Source: Endotrypanum monterogeii (lineage: Eukaryota; Euglenozoa; Kinetoplastea; Trypanosomatida; Trypanosomatidae). Taken from it: 64,000 nucleotides of DNA. The position numbers were made by a program, and so were the translations under genes. Numbering within the stretch: position 1 is the first letter of the stretch; each line of letters starts with the position of its first letter. The stretch lies in NCBI GenBank assembly GCA_000333855.2, contig CM007315.1:292116-356115 (forward strand). Reading direction: 5' to 3'. Of this stretch, positions 1 through 10,460 are shown one piece after another. The notes beneath the pieces were generated by a model. That model was not told where the DNA came from. It was given only the letters and a program-made list of their open reading frames with translations, and made no database searches.

Positions 1-482
1 CACGTGGTCGTGGGCCGACACGTGCGCGGCTGCATACGCCAAAGCGATGCGCGGCGCTCTCGACGCGTCATGTGCTTGGGTCAGTTGACCATACCACCGA
101 GTCGCTTTTCAGCCGGCAATGGAGGCTGCTCGCTGCGGCGGCCCACGTCGAGAGCGGGCGAGGGGGGACGATGAGGGGACGAAGGTGGAGGTGGGGGAAG
201 ACGGTCAGCCGCAGCACCACCCCGTCACACACCCAGGGGCGCAGCAGCGTGCCCAGCAAGCGCGAAGGCGCGCGGGCCCTGCAGCCACGCGGCGCGTCCC
301 GACCCTCCCCTCCTCCTGAGCACACACACGGACGGACCCGCCACACCCGCACCGCCCGTCCCACAGCACGGCCCGTATTGCACACGCCCAGCGACGCATC
401 CGCAGAGCATCGAGGGGGTGGGTCCGATCGCTGGTGCCCACCCGCGACGCACAACCATATGTGCAGGCCAGACACTCAACAT
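1..482 (-). other. GC-rich leader, probably 5' UTR of the next gene downstream
   Basis: This stretch is clearly more GC-rich than the spacer to its right. On the minus strand it lies just downstream of a polypyrimidine tract and AG, so it reads as the leader of the next gene in the unit. All three minus frames are closed within 110 bases of the left edge (stops read from 68, 81 and 109), so no long gene runs off the window. An ATG at 71 opens a frame of 23 codons that is still open at position 1, starting MTRRERRASLW; it could be the first part of a coding region but is too short to support. Short overlapping minus frames at 475-68 and 488-225 are rich in Arg, Gly, Cys and Pro and look like products of GC composition. 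Confidence 0.35.
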
Positions 483-517
483 CTTCAAGCGGAAAACGGA
501 TGAAAGAGGAAAGAAGT
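483..517 (-). promoter_or_regulatory. Predicted trans-splice acceptor at left edge
   Basis: On the minus strand a C/T-rich tract (501-517) is followed by the first AG at 484-483. This is the usual trypanosomatid arrangement for spliced-leader addition and would start the mRNA of the gene to the left of the window. Confidence 0.4.
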
Positions 518-1675
518 TAGATACTTGAACAGAATGTTACCATATCATCGATGAGAGACACGAGGGCTCGTCTTGATATGACAAACGATCAAAACAGAAA
601 AAAAATGCGGGAATAATTCAGTGGTGTACATAACGGCAAAGTTGTGAACAATATGAAAAAAATGGTGGGGTGACGGTTTGTTGACAAAACTCTTCGAAGA
701 CTGGACAAAAAATACAGTAGATATTTCTTTTTTTTTTTTACAAGACGAATAGAGAGTCAGAAAAGGTACATCGGAATGTTCAAATGGTAAAAATAGAAAA
801 AAAAAAAAAATATATATATACAATAAAGAGAGGAGGGGATCTACTTTAATTTTTTTTTTTTGTAAAGGGAAAGGTTGCTCTGCTGGTCACGTTTCAGAGG
901 CCCTTAAAACGGCTTCAAAGATCGTAAAGCAACGCGGAAAGTGGGGACATCACGTTGCATGCGGTGAGACTACTCATCTCACCCCATGTGCGCAGGTAAA
1001 GCATGATTCATATACCCTGGTCATGAGATACATCCGCTGGAAAGACGCAGAAAGTGGTGGATAAGACCAGTGACGCACATACACAGATACCCCTTTCTAG
1101 GCCAGTTTTTCCGCTCTAAGCCACGCAGAGACTGCTGCACGCGCCGCATAGCAAGGTCGCACAATGCGTCTCCGTGAAAGCGACACCTTCAAAATAAGAT
1201 GGACAGAGAAGATGGCGAATAATATTAATGAAAAAGAATTGACGAATACACCACGCGCTCATGTCGGCATTTGTGTCTCTGAAGATACACTGCCCACCCC
1301 CTCCGCCCTGTTGACCACAAGCAATAAAGAAGGGGCCGCCAGCTGACGTCCGCTACACGCTGCACCCCGCGGTGGCTCACCCACACAGAGGGTTGGGTGT
1401 AGATAGACAACCGGAAAAAGGAAAAAGATAAGGCAGATGCCGAAAAAAAAAAACTCTTAGAGGAAAAACAACTGACTTCGACTCGAAGTATGACGAAAAA
1501 AAATGTTGCCATCAGCTGCTGCACGCATTCATCACATCACTGGTCACAAAACGCGTCGCGATGTACCGGGAAAAAAAAAACATGCTCCTATTTTTACCGT
1601 ACACAGTGACCTCCGCCTTTCATGGGAGCAGAAGTTACTGTGTCTTCAAGTCTTTGTCCGTGAAGACCCTCTGTA
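483..1675. other. Spacer downstream of the myristoylation-motif gene
   Basis: No supportable gene. It holds A/T homopolymers (for example T11 near 728, A13 near 798, T12 near 849), a short TA run at 811-820 and mixed-composition sequence from about 890 to 1560. Short frames at 1164-1346 (+) and 1524-1225 (-) are low in information. On the minus strand this would be the 3' UTR of the gene ending at 1676 plus the intergenic spacer. Confidence 0.6.
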
Positions 1676-3448
1676 TCAGTGACTCTTATGCAGTGCGTAC
1701 CGAAGCATATGTAGTTCAACCGATTCCGGTCCATGCAGACCAGTCACGAACTTCTTCACTGCCTGTCCGTCAAGCACCGCAGCCACAGGTGAACCTGTCA
1801 AACGGTGTATGTGGGCCCTACGAATAAGGACAGCAATGACGATCAGCGCCACCTCGTCTAGGCACAGCATCACCAGCGTGCGCTCGTCACTGAGGTCGAG
1901 GTCGGTGTTCATGGCGCGACCACGGTGGACCATCTTCTCTCTACACTTCTTCATGAACTTCATCCGCTGCTCAGATGTGATCACGGAAACAATGTCCTCC
2001 TCCTTCTCTTGACTGAGCGTGCTAGCAACTCCGTCCCCACCTGATGCCGTAGTGCTTGTCAAAGAAAAACGGTGGTCGTCGAAGTGCATCAACATTTCTG
2101 TGCTGTGTGCCTTCGTCGCCTTCCCGGGCACAAACCCCGGAAGGGACCTCTCCAGCATGTACAGGCTGCAGCCAGGGACGAGCAGAAACACGGCAGCTGA
2201 TTGCCAGTTTATGTAATGGTAAGCCATGCGCTCAGCAGGCGACAGGAGCCGTGTACGGCCACCACCCCGTCTCTCCTCCAGGCGCAGGCACACGTTCGGC
2301 AGGAAAGACAGTGGTAGAAGCGCCGGCTCCGTGAGCTTCCACACGTTGCACGCTTTGTACAGGTGCCGATAAGGATCACCACTGACAGATATCGTACCCT
2401 GTATCGAAGAGCTCGTGTGCGACCTCTCAGTGTCCCCAGGGCCTTCAAGCATATCCGAGGCGCGCTGCGGGATAAGTGCCATTATGAGCTTGCTGATGTA
2501 CTCTTGTGGGTATTCGCGGGCAGCCTGCCACGCGACACCCAAGACAGCATCGAGGTGCTCCAGCGCATTGGCATACACAGACCTCTGCTTCTGCGTGGAT
2601 CTGAGAACACTATACTCACGGATGAGGAGGCTGCAGTAGTTGATGAGAAAAGCCTGGTGGTAGTAGCGGCAGTTCGCCTCCGCAAGTGCCAACGTGAACA
2701 GCACAGACGCCGTGCGAGACATTCGTCGCCGCTCCTGCTTTGGGAGTTCTCCATCAGATCTTCCTGCATTCGCAGTGTACCGATCTGCAACAACAGCTAC
2801 AGCGATCCTCAGGTCTCGGGTCTCACTGTAGTCGATGAGCCCGCCGCCATCGCCGAGGTTCTCCTCCTTCCACAGCGCCAGGCAGTGCAGCAGCACCTGG
2901 GTGTGCCGAACCGTGAAGAGACAGTACCGGGCCGCTAGTGGTAGCACCTTCTCCGGGTTGATGGTCGTGCGCAGCAGCTGCAGGTACGTCAGCGCGATAT
3001 CCGCGAGCAGCCGGTAGTAGTCCAGGATATACTCCAGGTCGCTGTTGATGGGCAGGTGAATAGTAAGGCGCTTCACATGGCTGGTGGTATCGCCAGCATC
3101 CTCAGCCGCAAACCGATACACCTCAAGAGAGTCGTCTGCGGCTGCATCTCCCGTCGTCGCATCCGCTCCTGCCTCTCCAAAGGCATCTTCGCCACTGTCG
3201 ATCTTGCCCTCACTCGAGGGACCACTGAGGGCCAGGCGCGCTTCCTTGGACTGCAACACCTTGTCATGCTGCCCCACAGCCGACATCAGCGTGTCCCAGA
3301 ACCCTCGGCCGGGGTGCTCTTGCAGCGCTTTCACAAAGTGCAGCTCCGAGATCGTGTAGCGCGCCTCCTCCGCTGCTTTGACGCCTTTGTAGAACAGGGT
3401 CGGGTGGCCCTGCCCCTCCTTGGGCACCTGCGACACCTTGTTGCCCAT
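1676..3448 (-). CDS. Hypothetical helical protein with N-myristoylation motif
   Basis: 590 aa, not recognised as a known family. The ATG start (3448) follows a plausible splice acceptor by about 20 bases. The protein begins MGNKVSQ, which matches the N-myristoylation pattern (Gly2, Ser6, basic residue nearby), so membrane attachment is likely by inference. The N-terminal part (about 20-75) resembles a short helical region. Residues 75-115 are acidic and Ala/Gly-rich. Most of 125-330 is predicted helical with many Leu/Tyr/Ala pairs (DLEYILDYYRLLADIALTYL is typical), as in alpha-solenoid proteins. A second ordered block lies at about 375-420, a low-complexity Ser/Thr/Gly stretch at about 455-480, and a hydrophobic helix (VALIVIAVLI) near 545. 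No catalytic motif is visible. It is the most downstream complete gene in the window. Confidence 0.85.
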   Translation of the reverse strand: MGNKVSQVPKEGQGHPTLFYKGVKAAEEARYTISELHFVKALQEHPGRGFWDTLMSAVGQHDKVLQSKEARLALSGPSSEGKIDSGEDAFGEAGADATTGDAAADDSLEVYRFAAEDAGDTTSHVKRLTIHLPINSDLEYILDYYRLLADIALTYLQLLRTTINPEKVLPLAARYCLFTVRHTQVLLHCLALWKEENLGDGGGLIDYSETRDLRIAVAVVADRYTANAGRSDGELPKQERRRMSRTASVLFTLALAEANCRYYHQAFLINYCSLLIREYSVLRSTQKQRSVYANALEHLDAVLGVAWQAAREYPQEYISKLIMALIPQRASDMLEGPGDTERSHTSSSIQGTISVSGDPYRHLYKACNVWKLTEPALLPLSFLPNVCLRLEERRGGGRTRLLSPAERMAYHYINWQSAAVFLLVPGCSLYMLERSLPGFVPGKATKAHSTEMLMHFDDHRFSLTSTTASGGDGVASTLSQEKEEDIVSVITSEQRMKFMKKCREKMVHRGRAMNTDLDLSDERTLVMLCLDEVALIVIAVLIRRAHIHRLTGSPVAAVLDGQAVKKFVTGLHGPESVELHMLRYALHKSH

Positions 3449-3469
3449 GTCCGTGACCAGTCCGCTTTA

Positions 3470-3516
3470 CTACAAGGTGAAACGTATGTTTGTTTCAATT
3501 GGGAAAAACAAAATCT
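3470..3516 (-). promoter_or_regulatory. Predicted trans-splice acceptor for the myristoylation-motif gene
   Basis: A T-rich tract on the minus strand (about 3501-3516) is followed by the first AG at 3471-3470. The ATG at 3448 would then be the first in the mRNA, with a 5' UTR of about 21 bases. Confidence 0.4.
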
Positions 3517-3525
3517 CGACAAGTT

Positions 3526-3527
<2 letters not shown>

Positions 3528-3556
<29 letters not shown>
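3528..3556. repeat. (TA)n microsatellite
   Basis: Uninterrupted TA dinucleotides just upstream of the gene starting at 3448. Confidence 0.95.
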
Positions 3557-3560
<4 letters not shown>

Positions 3561-5202
3561 CAGCTGGCGGGAGGTTTGTTGATAAGGGTGTGGCAGGTTT
3601 TTTTTTTTTATGTGGGGGAAGAGGGATACAACCTGCGCTGGGACGCGGAGCGCTGATCAGAGGTCGTTGTGTTTTTTCAGGATGAAGTGGTGAAAACCAG
3701 CGACGGAGCGTGTAACTGTACGTGGTCCGGTACCGGAGTTAGAGAAGAGGGTGTGGAGTTGTTTTCCCAGGCAACGATATTTGGTTCCTCAGTGACTGTG
3801 TAATGTGAAGGGGCGGATAAAAATAACGTCTCCAAATCATCCCATAAATATAATAACAAGAAAAATAATATAGAGAGAGAGGTATTTGTGTATTGGAATT
3901 TATTTTTTCGAGGAAACAGAAATGAGGAGGATAGCGTAGTCGAAAAAATTGACGAGTGTTTTATGACCCCATAAGCCGTCATCCTCTTTTTTTTTTTTTG
4001 GAGGCATGAAAGACTGGAGAAGACTGCATTTGAGGCAGTGAAACACCGGGGTAGGGTAGACTAAAGGTAGCAAAAAAATTTGCCTCCAAAATTGTACGTG
4101 GCATAAAAGCCTTCATCTGTTGGAGGATACATAAAACTCTCCTACGCGCTTCTGCTTTTTTCTCTGTCACTTATCGGGCTCAGTTCTTTCCGTTTTTTTT
4201 TTGGTGCCTCTGCCTTCACTGTGTGTGGAGGGAGGGGCGGGGGGGGGGGGGGGGCGTGTTGCCCATGAAGTGAGTGGGTAGAGGAGAAAAAAAAAAAACA
4301 CGATTGAGTGTGTGTTGCGACGTACAAGAGAGAAACAGTGGAGCCCGCCCGCCCACCCCTGATCCACTATACCATCCGACTGCGTCATCCCCCCCCCCCC
4401 CCACCCACACACACACAAAGCACGCGGCTCATTTGTTCATATTGAGAGATTTTCAGGAATCGTAAAAGAGGGAAGGCCCTTGAGAATTAATTAGACAGCC
4501 CAGCTAACATGAGCAAATTACCCTTCCCTACAAAAAAGCGGAAAAAAACAAAAAAAAATACAGAGCTGCGTGCGATCCAGCTTAACTGCCCCCCCCCCCC
4601 AAAAAAAAAAATACATATTTTTTTTGGTCTCGAGGAAATAATATTAACTTCCGGAAAGAGAGCAGTAACCAGGGAGCACCAGGGTCCATAACTTGCCAGT
4701 GTCGCGTACACGCCCTCACGCTCCAAGAATAAGCGCGACCCTACAAGGCAATGAACAAAACAGAAAACAAGAGCTCCGGTCGTCACGGGAAAATAATAAA
4801 TAAAAATACACACAAACAGATCCCTCTTCATGCTAGTACCGGAAGTCAGATACCATCCCCTTACAGGAATTTGTAGGCTTCTGGAGAGCCGGTCTCTTTG
4901 AAACAGCCGACTACCACCCACACACACAGGTACTCCTTGAGCTACCGGCTAGACGCCATGCTTATTTTTTATCGATGCAAAGGATGGGAGAAAAAGAGGT
5001 GAGGGTAAAAGAGGGCAAGAAAAAAAAAAAAAAAACTCATCGAATGAAGGGTGAAAAACTATTTTGATTAATACACCTAACCTCGCGTCATTAGTGATTA
5101 TGATGAGCAAAACAAAGCGCAAGGAGAGGTGGTGCGTAAAGGTGTGACACACACACACACACACATCGTTTGCCTCTCCCCTGTCCCTGCAGTCCGTGAT
5201 CC

Positions 5203-5442
5203 TCAGATCGGCTCCTCCGAGTGCTTGCCGTTCTCGTTTTGGCTCTCCACCGCCGTCATCACAACCGACCCGGGCAGGTGCAGCTCGTCGGGGCGCTTGT
5301 ACGCAATGAAGAGCGCCACGATCACGCCCACCACCGTGATCCCCAGGCACACCCACACCAGCGGAAACTCCTCCTTGGATCTCGCCGACACCACGGACAC
5401 ACACGCCGCGAGGGCGACAAGCAGCAGCTGTGCAGCGGACAT
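5203..5442 (-). CDS. Small secretory-pathway membrane protein, hypothetical
   Basis: 79 aa from the ATG at 5442; one codon upstream is GTG and not a credible start. It starts with a short hydrophobic segment (MSAAQLLLVALAACVSVVSA), which looks like a cleavable signal peptide ending in an A-x-x-S-A type site. A short lumenal spacer (RSKEEF) follows, then a single transmembrane helix at about 27-48 (LVWVCLGITVVGVIVALFIA). A positive stop-transfer (YKR) precedes a polar tail of about 30 residues ending EEPI. This predicts a type I membrane protein with a tiny lumenal part. The very clean splice acceptor 75 bases upstream supports it as a real gene despite its size. The family is not recognised. 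A tail-anchored role without signal cleavage is a possible alternative. Confidence 0.8.
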   Translation of the reverse strand: MSAAQLLLVALAACVSVVSARSKEEFPLVWVCLGITVVGVIVALFIAYKRPDELHLPGSVVMTAVESQNENGKHSEEPI

Positions 5443-6138
5443 CACACAGGGGGGTGGCGAGCAGCGGCTTTGTAGCTTGAGAATTGGAAAAATAAGCGTC
5501 GGAGAACCTCAGCGATCTGAAAAAAAAAAAAGACTTCAAGCGTTTAAGAGTTGAGCGGGTAAGACGTGGGGACTTCTCGTTGGGAAAAGTTCGACGTTGT
5601 GATTGTCAAACGGGGGAAAACGGCGGGGAGGAGGAGATGAAGGTGCTGAGAAATGGGCTGCTGCGGCGGCTGGAGCCGAAAAGGGCGAGAGAACAGAAAG
5701 GAAGGGGAGGGGACAGGCAGAACAATACCCAGGGAAATGTCGGGGGAGATCTAGCCACACGCAAGGGAAGATGTGCAACATTCCTAGCGTATGATTACGC
5801 GAGCATCGAGCCTTGTCTACACATGTGCCTGGAAATAGAGTAGGTGGCGACTGGTAAGGGGGGGGGGGAAAGCACCACGTTTGTATCTTTTTTTTTTTTG
5901 CAGCTCTGAGGTTCAACTGAAGTTAAATTGGGCTCCAGGCAATAGCAGTCAGCTTTTAAACGAGGACCATCGACACCTCAAAGGTGCACAACATCCACCT
6001 CTACGATGTAGGTGCAATGGAAAGGAATGTGTGGGGACGCGAATGAGGGGCAGAAAAAAGGGGCGGTTCATTTGTTAACACTTCCCACTTTGTACCAGCG
6101 TGCTGCCTCTACTCATTAATAATTCCCCACCTCACCCC
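5443..6138. other. Spacer with 5' UTR of the small membrane protein
   Basis: Apart from the splice acceptor at 5517-5533 it contains purine-rich plus-strand sequence at about 5600-5720 (pyrimidine-rich in the transcript), a G run at about 5860-5870 and a T11 run near 5889. Frames at 5916-5536 (-) and 5580-5843 (+) are compositional. Confidence 0.55.
5517..5533 (-). promoter_or_regulatory. Predicted trans-splice acceptor for the small membrane protein
   Basis: Minus-strand T12 followed directly by CAG (AG at 5518-5517), 75 bases upstream of the ATG at 5442. One of the clearest acceptors in the window. Confidence 0.6.
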
Positions 6139-8829
6139 TTAGGGGGGAGGGGGACACGTACCGAGTCGAAGCCTCAACACATGAGCGGTACGAAACAGAC
6201 GAGCGACAGCATTTACCTCGCTGGTGGGAGTGTCGTTAACTTTTAATACGTAAGGGTACTTGCGCAGCAACTCTGCAAGAGATGAGCTGGTCAGCGGTTT
6301 CTTCTTCAATCCCTCAACTTCTTTCTGTGAGCATGGATACTCCAGACGGTGTGCCGCCATGTCACCCCTCCCCTCATAAGAGCCGCGGTAACAGACCTTT
6401 AATATGGCTGCATTCGACCGAGCACGCAATGACTTAAAAGGCCACCTGCCCTGACGACTCAAACGTTCAACTGCAACGTCCACAAACTGCTGGGTGCTCT
6501 TCACCGATTCCCTTGATGCTGATGGTGGTGTAGAAACGATTGACCCTCCAGGAAAGAAGTTATTCACCTCATGTGGGCTGAAGCCGCCCGAAAGTTCTCC
6601 GGAACGGTCATGCGGATGTATCGAACAGCTGCGACGGGTGCTGATGGAAACTTGTGTCGTTCTTTTCTCGACGGCATCTGATTGCTGACAGATACCCCCT
6701 TCCCCCCTAGAGACAGATTGTCCCACTGCCCCGAGCATCATCGCCTCAAGTAATTCTACGTCTGCACCGGACAGCGGCGACGGGTCAGCGAGTGCTTCTT
6801 TTGCAAGTGCTCTCCTCTCCAGACAATCTCGATCGCGTACACTACTGTCTGTATCGCTCACTGTCCTGTTCATCTCGGATGGGGTACACAGACCCTGTGG
6901 TCTGATGTTTGTGGAGGGAACATCAGATGTTGGGGGAAGCAATGACTGTGATGGGGACAGCGATTCAGTAGAGTCGTTGAGTGCTTTCGAGAATGCGCTG
7001 TACAGTGACTGAATGGTTTTGTATCGTCGAGGTGTGCAAGTGACGTCCGCCTCGATGTCCGCGGCCTCACGCGGCAGACGTGCAGTACCCGACATCAAGA
7101 AATGTTCACAGTTACACACCTGAGCAAGACGCATGAAACGATGGTGATGTGCGGAGGTGACGAGTCGCGTGTGTAACCGCAGTTCAAGAAAATCAAGGAC
7201 AGCCTCGACGCACTTTGCATGCTTGTCGTTCTGCTCATCGCTCGACTCGGTGCCACTGTCACCCGGTGGCATGCTCTCCTTTGCTCTTCCCTTCAGTGAT
7301 GACTGGTGAGCATGGGCAGGGCTATGGTTGTTCCGTACCTCGTACAGCACCAATTCCAACTGGAGAAAATATGCGATGAGGTAACGTAGTCGCACCATCT
7401 CCGATAAAAGCAACCACAGCTTGTCTCTGACGGAGAGTGCTGAGTGTACGTCACTTGACCTGCCACGGGTTTGAAGATCCGATGAAGAAGAAGAACGGAA
7501 GGAAAAGCTGAAAGTGTTTGACCGTGGTCGCACCCTGAACGCCGCTGCCACCTCCGGGCGGCTGGTGACAAACCGGAAGAGGTGTGTCGACCGCAGTGAC
7601 TGACATACCACTCGATGATGGCCGGAGTCTGAGTGGGAGGACGGCAGTAACCGACGCGAAAAATAAAGAATCTCCTCGAAGCTGAACAAGTCCTCTCGTA
7701 ATGCACTGAGGGACAATGAAAGCGGCTCAGCATAGCCTCGCTCCGGTTCAAGCAAAATGTGCCACTCATCGGCGGCGCATTCAGAAATATTTCTCCCTTC
7801 CTTCCTTACAGCGAGAGACTCGAGTTTGTGAATAATGTCACGATGGTAATTCTGTGCAGCACTCCACAGGCGCTGGCGAAGCCCCTTCTGCAGCGGCGGC
7901 TGTCGGAGCACAGTGACCAGGAAACTTGCTGCCTGAGCTCGATCCCACTGAAGACTTGCCACGTCATCTGCACCCAAGAGAGGGGCATCGTGAATGAGGC
8001 AGGCAGAAGTCGGGCTCGGTAGCTTTGCCTTGGGGTACACATGCGGTTCCCCGCGCCAGGCGTGAATGATAGCGTACTCGACAATGGAACACATGAGCGT
8101 CCGAGGTACTGAAGCCAGAAAAAATGGCAGCGACCCCATTGCACAGAAACGTGCGGAGGCTGGAAGTGATGCACTTGTGAAAGACCCCCCTGCTACCACG
8201 TGATCGGTGACGAACGTATGGGAAGCACGCCACAAGTGTTGGTGTTCCATGATACAGCGTTCTACGGCCTTGATCATCTGCGACATACTCGGCCAGGGTA
8301 CTCTACAGACGCCAGATCCCTCCGCTACGGAAACGACAGAGGTGCAAAGCGAAGATGGCTCTACGATATCAGGAGCGGAACGTTCGGCAACCAACGCTGG
8401 CCCTGAAAGAGTTGGACTCTCAGCGTTACCTCCCGAGGCCTCTGAGCGCGATGCAACTTTTAAATTCGAAGAGTTTACATCGTGTCGATCGTGATCAGTA
8501 CTACAAATTCCACGAAGATCGAACATATCATCGCGTCTTGGTTGGAAGGGAGCGCCTGCCCGGGCAAGAATAGGCGCGTAGGAGAAAGGTTGTGCGCGCA
8601 AAGCCCCCAGAACCCGCTTGCGCGCCTCTCTGTACTGCTCCTGAAGGGCGCCCCTCTCTCTCTCCGGTATTACCTTGGAGTCAACTCGTTGTTGATTGTT
8701 TGAAGACACAGCACCTCTCTGAGGGAGGACCGTATTGCGGACATTGTTGCAAACGCCCACGCGTGCGAGATACTCCGAGGCCCATGGATGCACGGGGGTG
8801 GAACACAGTGAAACCTTACTAGTTCGCAT
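6139..8829 (-). CDS. Hypothetical protein, possible mitochondrial presequence
   Basis: 896 aa from the ATG at 8829; the in-frame TTG two codons upstream is ignored. No family recognised. The first 18 residues (MRTSKVSLCSTPVHPWAS) lack acidic residues and carry basic and Ser/Thr residues, so a mitochondrial presequence is possible but unproven. The body alternates ordered helical blocks with Ser-rich linkers. Ordered blocks are at about 185-420 (including FFLASVPRTLMCSIVEYAII) and about 470-620 (LWLLLSEMVRLRYLIAYFLQ and a His-rich segment). A long Ser/Thr/Pro linker with RRSCS-like sites covers about 640-780. A C-terminal block contains SLAELLRKYPYVLKVNDTPT and ends in PPPP. A short 5' UTR and good acceptor support the start. 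Confidence 0.85.
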   Translation of the reverse strand: MRTSKVSLCSTPVHPWASEYLARVGVCNNVRNTVLPQRGAVSSNNQQRVDSKVIPERERGALQEQYREARKRVLGALRAQPFSYAPILARAGAPFQPRRDDMFDLRGICSTDHDRHDVNSSNLKVASRSEASGGNAESPTLSGPALVAERSAPDIVEPSSLCTSVVSVAEGSGVCRVPWPSMSQMIKAVERCIMEHQHLWRASHTFVTDHVVAGGSFTSASLPASARFCAMGSLPFFLASVPRTLMCSIVEYAIIHAWRGEPHVYPKAKLPSPTSACLIHDAPLLGADDVASLQWDRAQAASFLVTVLRQPPLQKGLRQRLWSAAQNYHRDIIHKLESLAVRKEGRNISECAADEWHILLEPERGYAEPLSLSLSALREDLFSFEEILYFSRRLLPSSHSDSGHHRVVCQSLRSTHLFRFVTSRPEVAAAFRVRPRSNTFSFSFRSSSSSDLQTRGRSSDVHSALSVRDKLWLLLSEMVRLRYLIAYFLQLELVLYEVRNNHSPAHAHQSSLKGRAKESMPPGDSGTESSDEQNDKHAKCVEAVLDFLELRLHTRLVTSAHHHRFMRLAQVCNCEHFLMSGTARLPREAADIEADVTCTPRRYKTIQSLYSAFSKALNDSTESLSPSQSLLPPTSDVPSTNIRPQGLCTPSEMNRTVSDTDSSVRDRDCLERRALAKEALADPSPLSGADVELLEAMMLGAVGQSVSRGEGGICQQSDAVEKRTTQVSISTRRSCSIHPHDRSGELSGGFSPHEVNNFFPGGSIVSTPPSASRESVKSTQQFVDVAVERLSRQGRWPFKSLRARSNAAILKVCYRGSYEGRGDMAAHRLEYPCSQKEVEGLKKKPLTSSSLAELLRKYPYVLKVNDTPTSEVNAVARLFRTAHVLRLRLGTCPPPP

Positions 8830-8845
8830 ATACAAGAGACCAAGT

Positions 8846-8917
8846 CTTGATATACAAAATGCGATATATATACATATGTATGTATATGTATGTGTGGGGG
8901 GGGGGAAGGAGGGGGAT
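8846..8917 (-). promoter_or_regulatory. Predicted trans-splice acceptor for the 896-aa protein
   Basis: A C/T tract on the minus strand (about 8897-8917, C10 core) is followed by AG-free sequence up to the first AG at 8847-8846, 17 bases before the ATG at 8829. Confidence 0.45.
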
Positions 8918-9699
8918 TAGTTGTTCCTCAAGCTTGACCTCTCTTTCTCTGTGCTGGGGACCTTTGGGGCGTACTTAATGAAGAAAGAAAAAGAAAGGAA
9001 ACCGAAGGGGAGGAAGTGGAGGGGAAACAAACGGTGTTCCATACTGTGCCCGTGGCGATAGTGGATTGTTCCTGACACGGGGTAACCCTCCCCCCCCTCC
9101 TCTTTCTATCATCTCATTTTTTAATTATCCCCTCTCTATTCATCGCTTTTGGCGCAGATAAACCCACGCAACCTGCCATGTGCATAGGGTTCATCGAATG
9201 GGAAATGTTTCCTTTTTTTTGATAAAAACATTTTTTTAAAAGTTGCCAGTACACAGACGCCAGCTAAGTGCCCCTGTAAGCATGATGAGGAGGACGAGAT
9301 CAGAAAGGAGCAGTGGGGGTGTCGAGTCGACCACGCTGGGACGTCGCGCATAGTCAACTCAAGTGAGACGCCTATGCTGTCCAAAGATGTTTGTGTAAAA
9401 AAAGAAAAACGCTTCCAGTTTAAAAAATATATATATCCTTCATTCTATTCAACTCGAAGACGATGCGCTGTTTTAAATATATTTCTTCACACACACTCCT
9501 CTGACAGGGATAGAGAGGGGAGGGAGGACGCTGTTTTCCAGCCTTTACCCACCACACCTCCTACCGTTTGGTCGTATGGAAAGGATGCGCGCCGGCGCAC
9601 TCCCCAACATATCTAGATACCAACAAAAAAAAATGCAGAGAGAACACTCTGTGCCACTGTGTGTGGATCTCCACACACTCTATGTGATGTGTAGATATT

Positions 9700-9704
<5 letters not shown>

Positions 9705-9749
<45 letters not shown>
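9705..9749. repeat. (TA)n microsatellite, 45 bp
   Basis: Uninterrupted TA dinucleotides, one of the longest in the window. Confidence 0.95.
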
Positions 9750-9752
<3 letters not shown>

Positions 9753-10420
9753 CGTACACATACAACGACGTCAGCGACCACGTCAAACATAAATAAAAAT
9801 ACACCGAAACAGGAAAAATGTGTTCCAGACGTGCAAGGAGAAAGTGGACACTACACCAGCATTTGGGACAATAAATATTTAAAAGACTGTTAAGCGCTAC
9901 AGTATCCTTCGCCTCCCTCTCCCTCCCTCGCTGGAGTTAGAATGCATCTCTGCGCAGGGTTCTCTCTCTCTCACACACACACATAGAGTCACACTCAAGC
10001 ACATATATATTGCGATGGGAAAAACACCTGCATCCAACTATACATGTATATATAGGTATAAATATATATATATATATTTATTTATGTATATGTGTGTGTG
10101 TGTGTCGCCTTCATCTTGAGAAATCAGCGTGGAAGTGGATAGCATCGGTCCACATTGGAGGAGGGGAAGTGATGGGAAAGGAAGAATGGAGCCCGGGGGG
10201 GAGATCTGTTCGCTCATGACTGTTTTTTTTTTTTTTGTCGTTGTCGTATTCCTTTGATTCGAAATCTATAGGGAGGTAGATCTCCCTCACACACACACAC
10301 ACATCATGATCATCATTTATATTTGTGACACTGTCTTGCAGAACCGAGTGTATAGAATAGAGGAAGAAAAGAGCAGCATCGCTCAACGACAATAATCGTA
10401 ACGACAACAGTAGACATGAA

Positions 10421-10460
10421 GGGGGGCAGGGGGCAGAGGGCAGAGGGCAGAGGGTGGAGG
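10421..10460 (+). repeat. GGGCAGA tandem repeat with G-quadruplex pattern
   Basis: The plus strand reads G6, CA, G5, then three GGG blocks separated by CAGA. Four or more G runs of at least three with 2-4 base loops fit the intramolecular G-quadruplex pattern. On the transcribed (minus) RNA it would be C-rich. Confidence 0.75.

Larger units (their letters stand above)
3449..5202. other. Spacer between two minus-strand genes
   Basis: No gene seen. It holds (TA)n at 3528-3556, a G run at about 4237-4254, a C run at about 4390-4402, and many A8-A15 tracts on the plus strand (U tracts in the transcript). Frames here (for example 4927-4487 minus and 5539-4949 minus) are driven by these tracts or are shadows of the small gene at 5203-5442. 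Confidence 0.6.
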
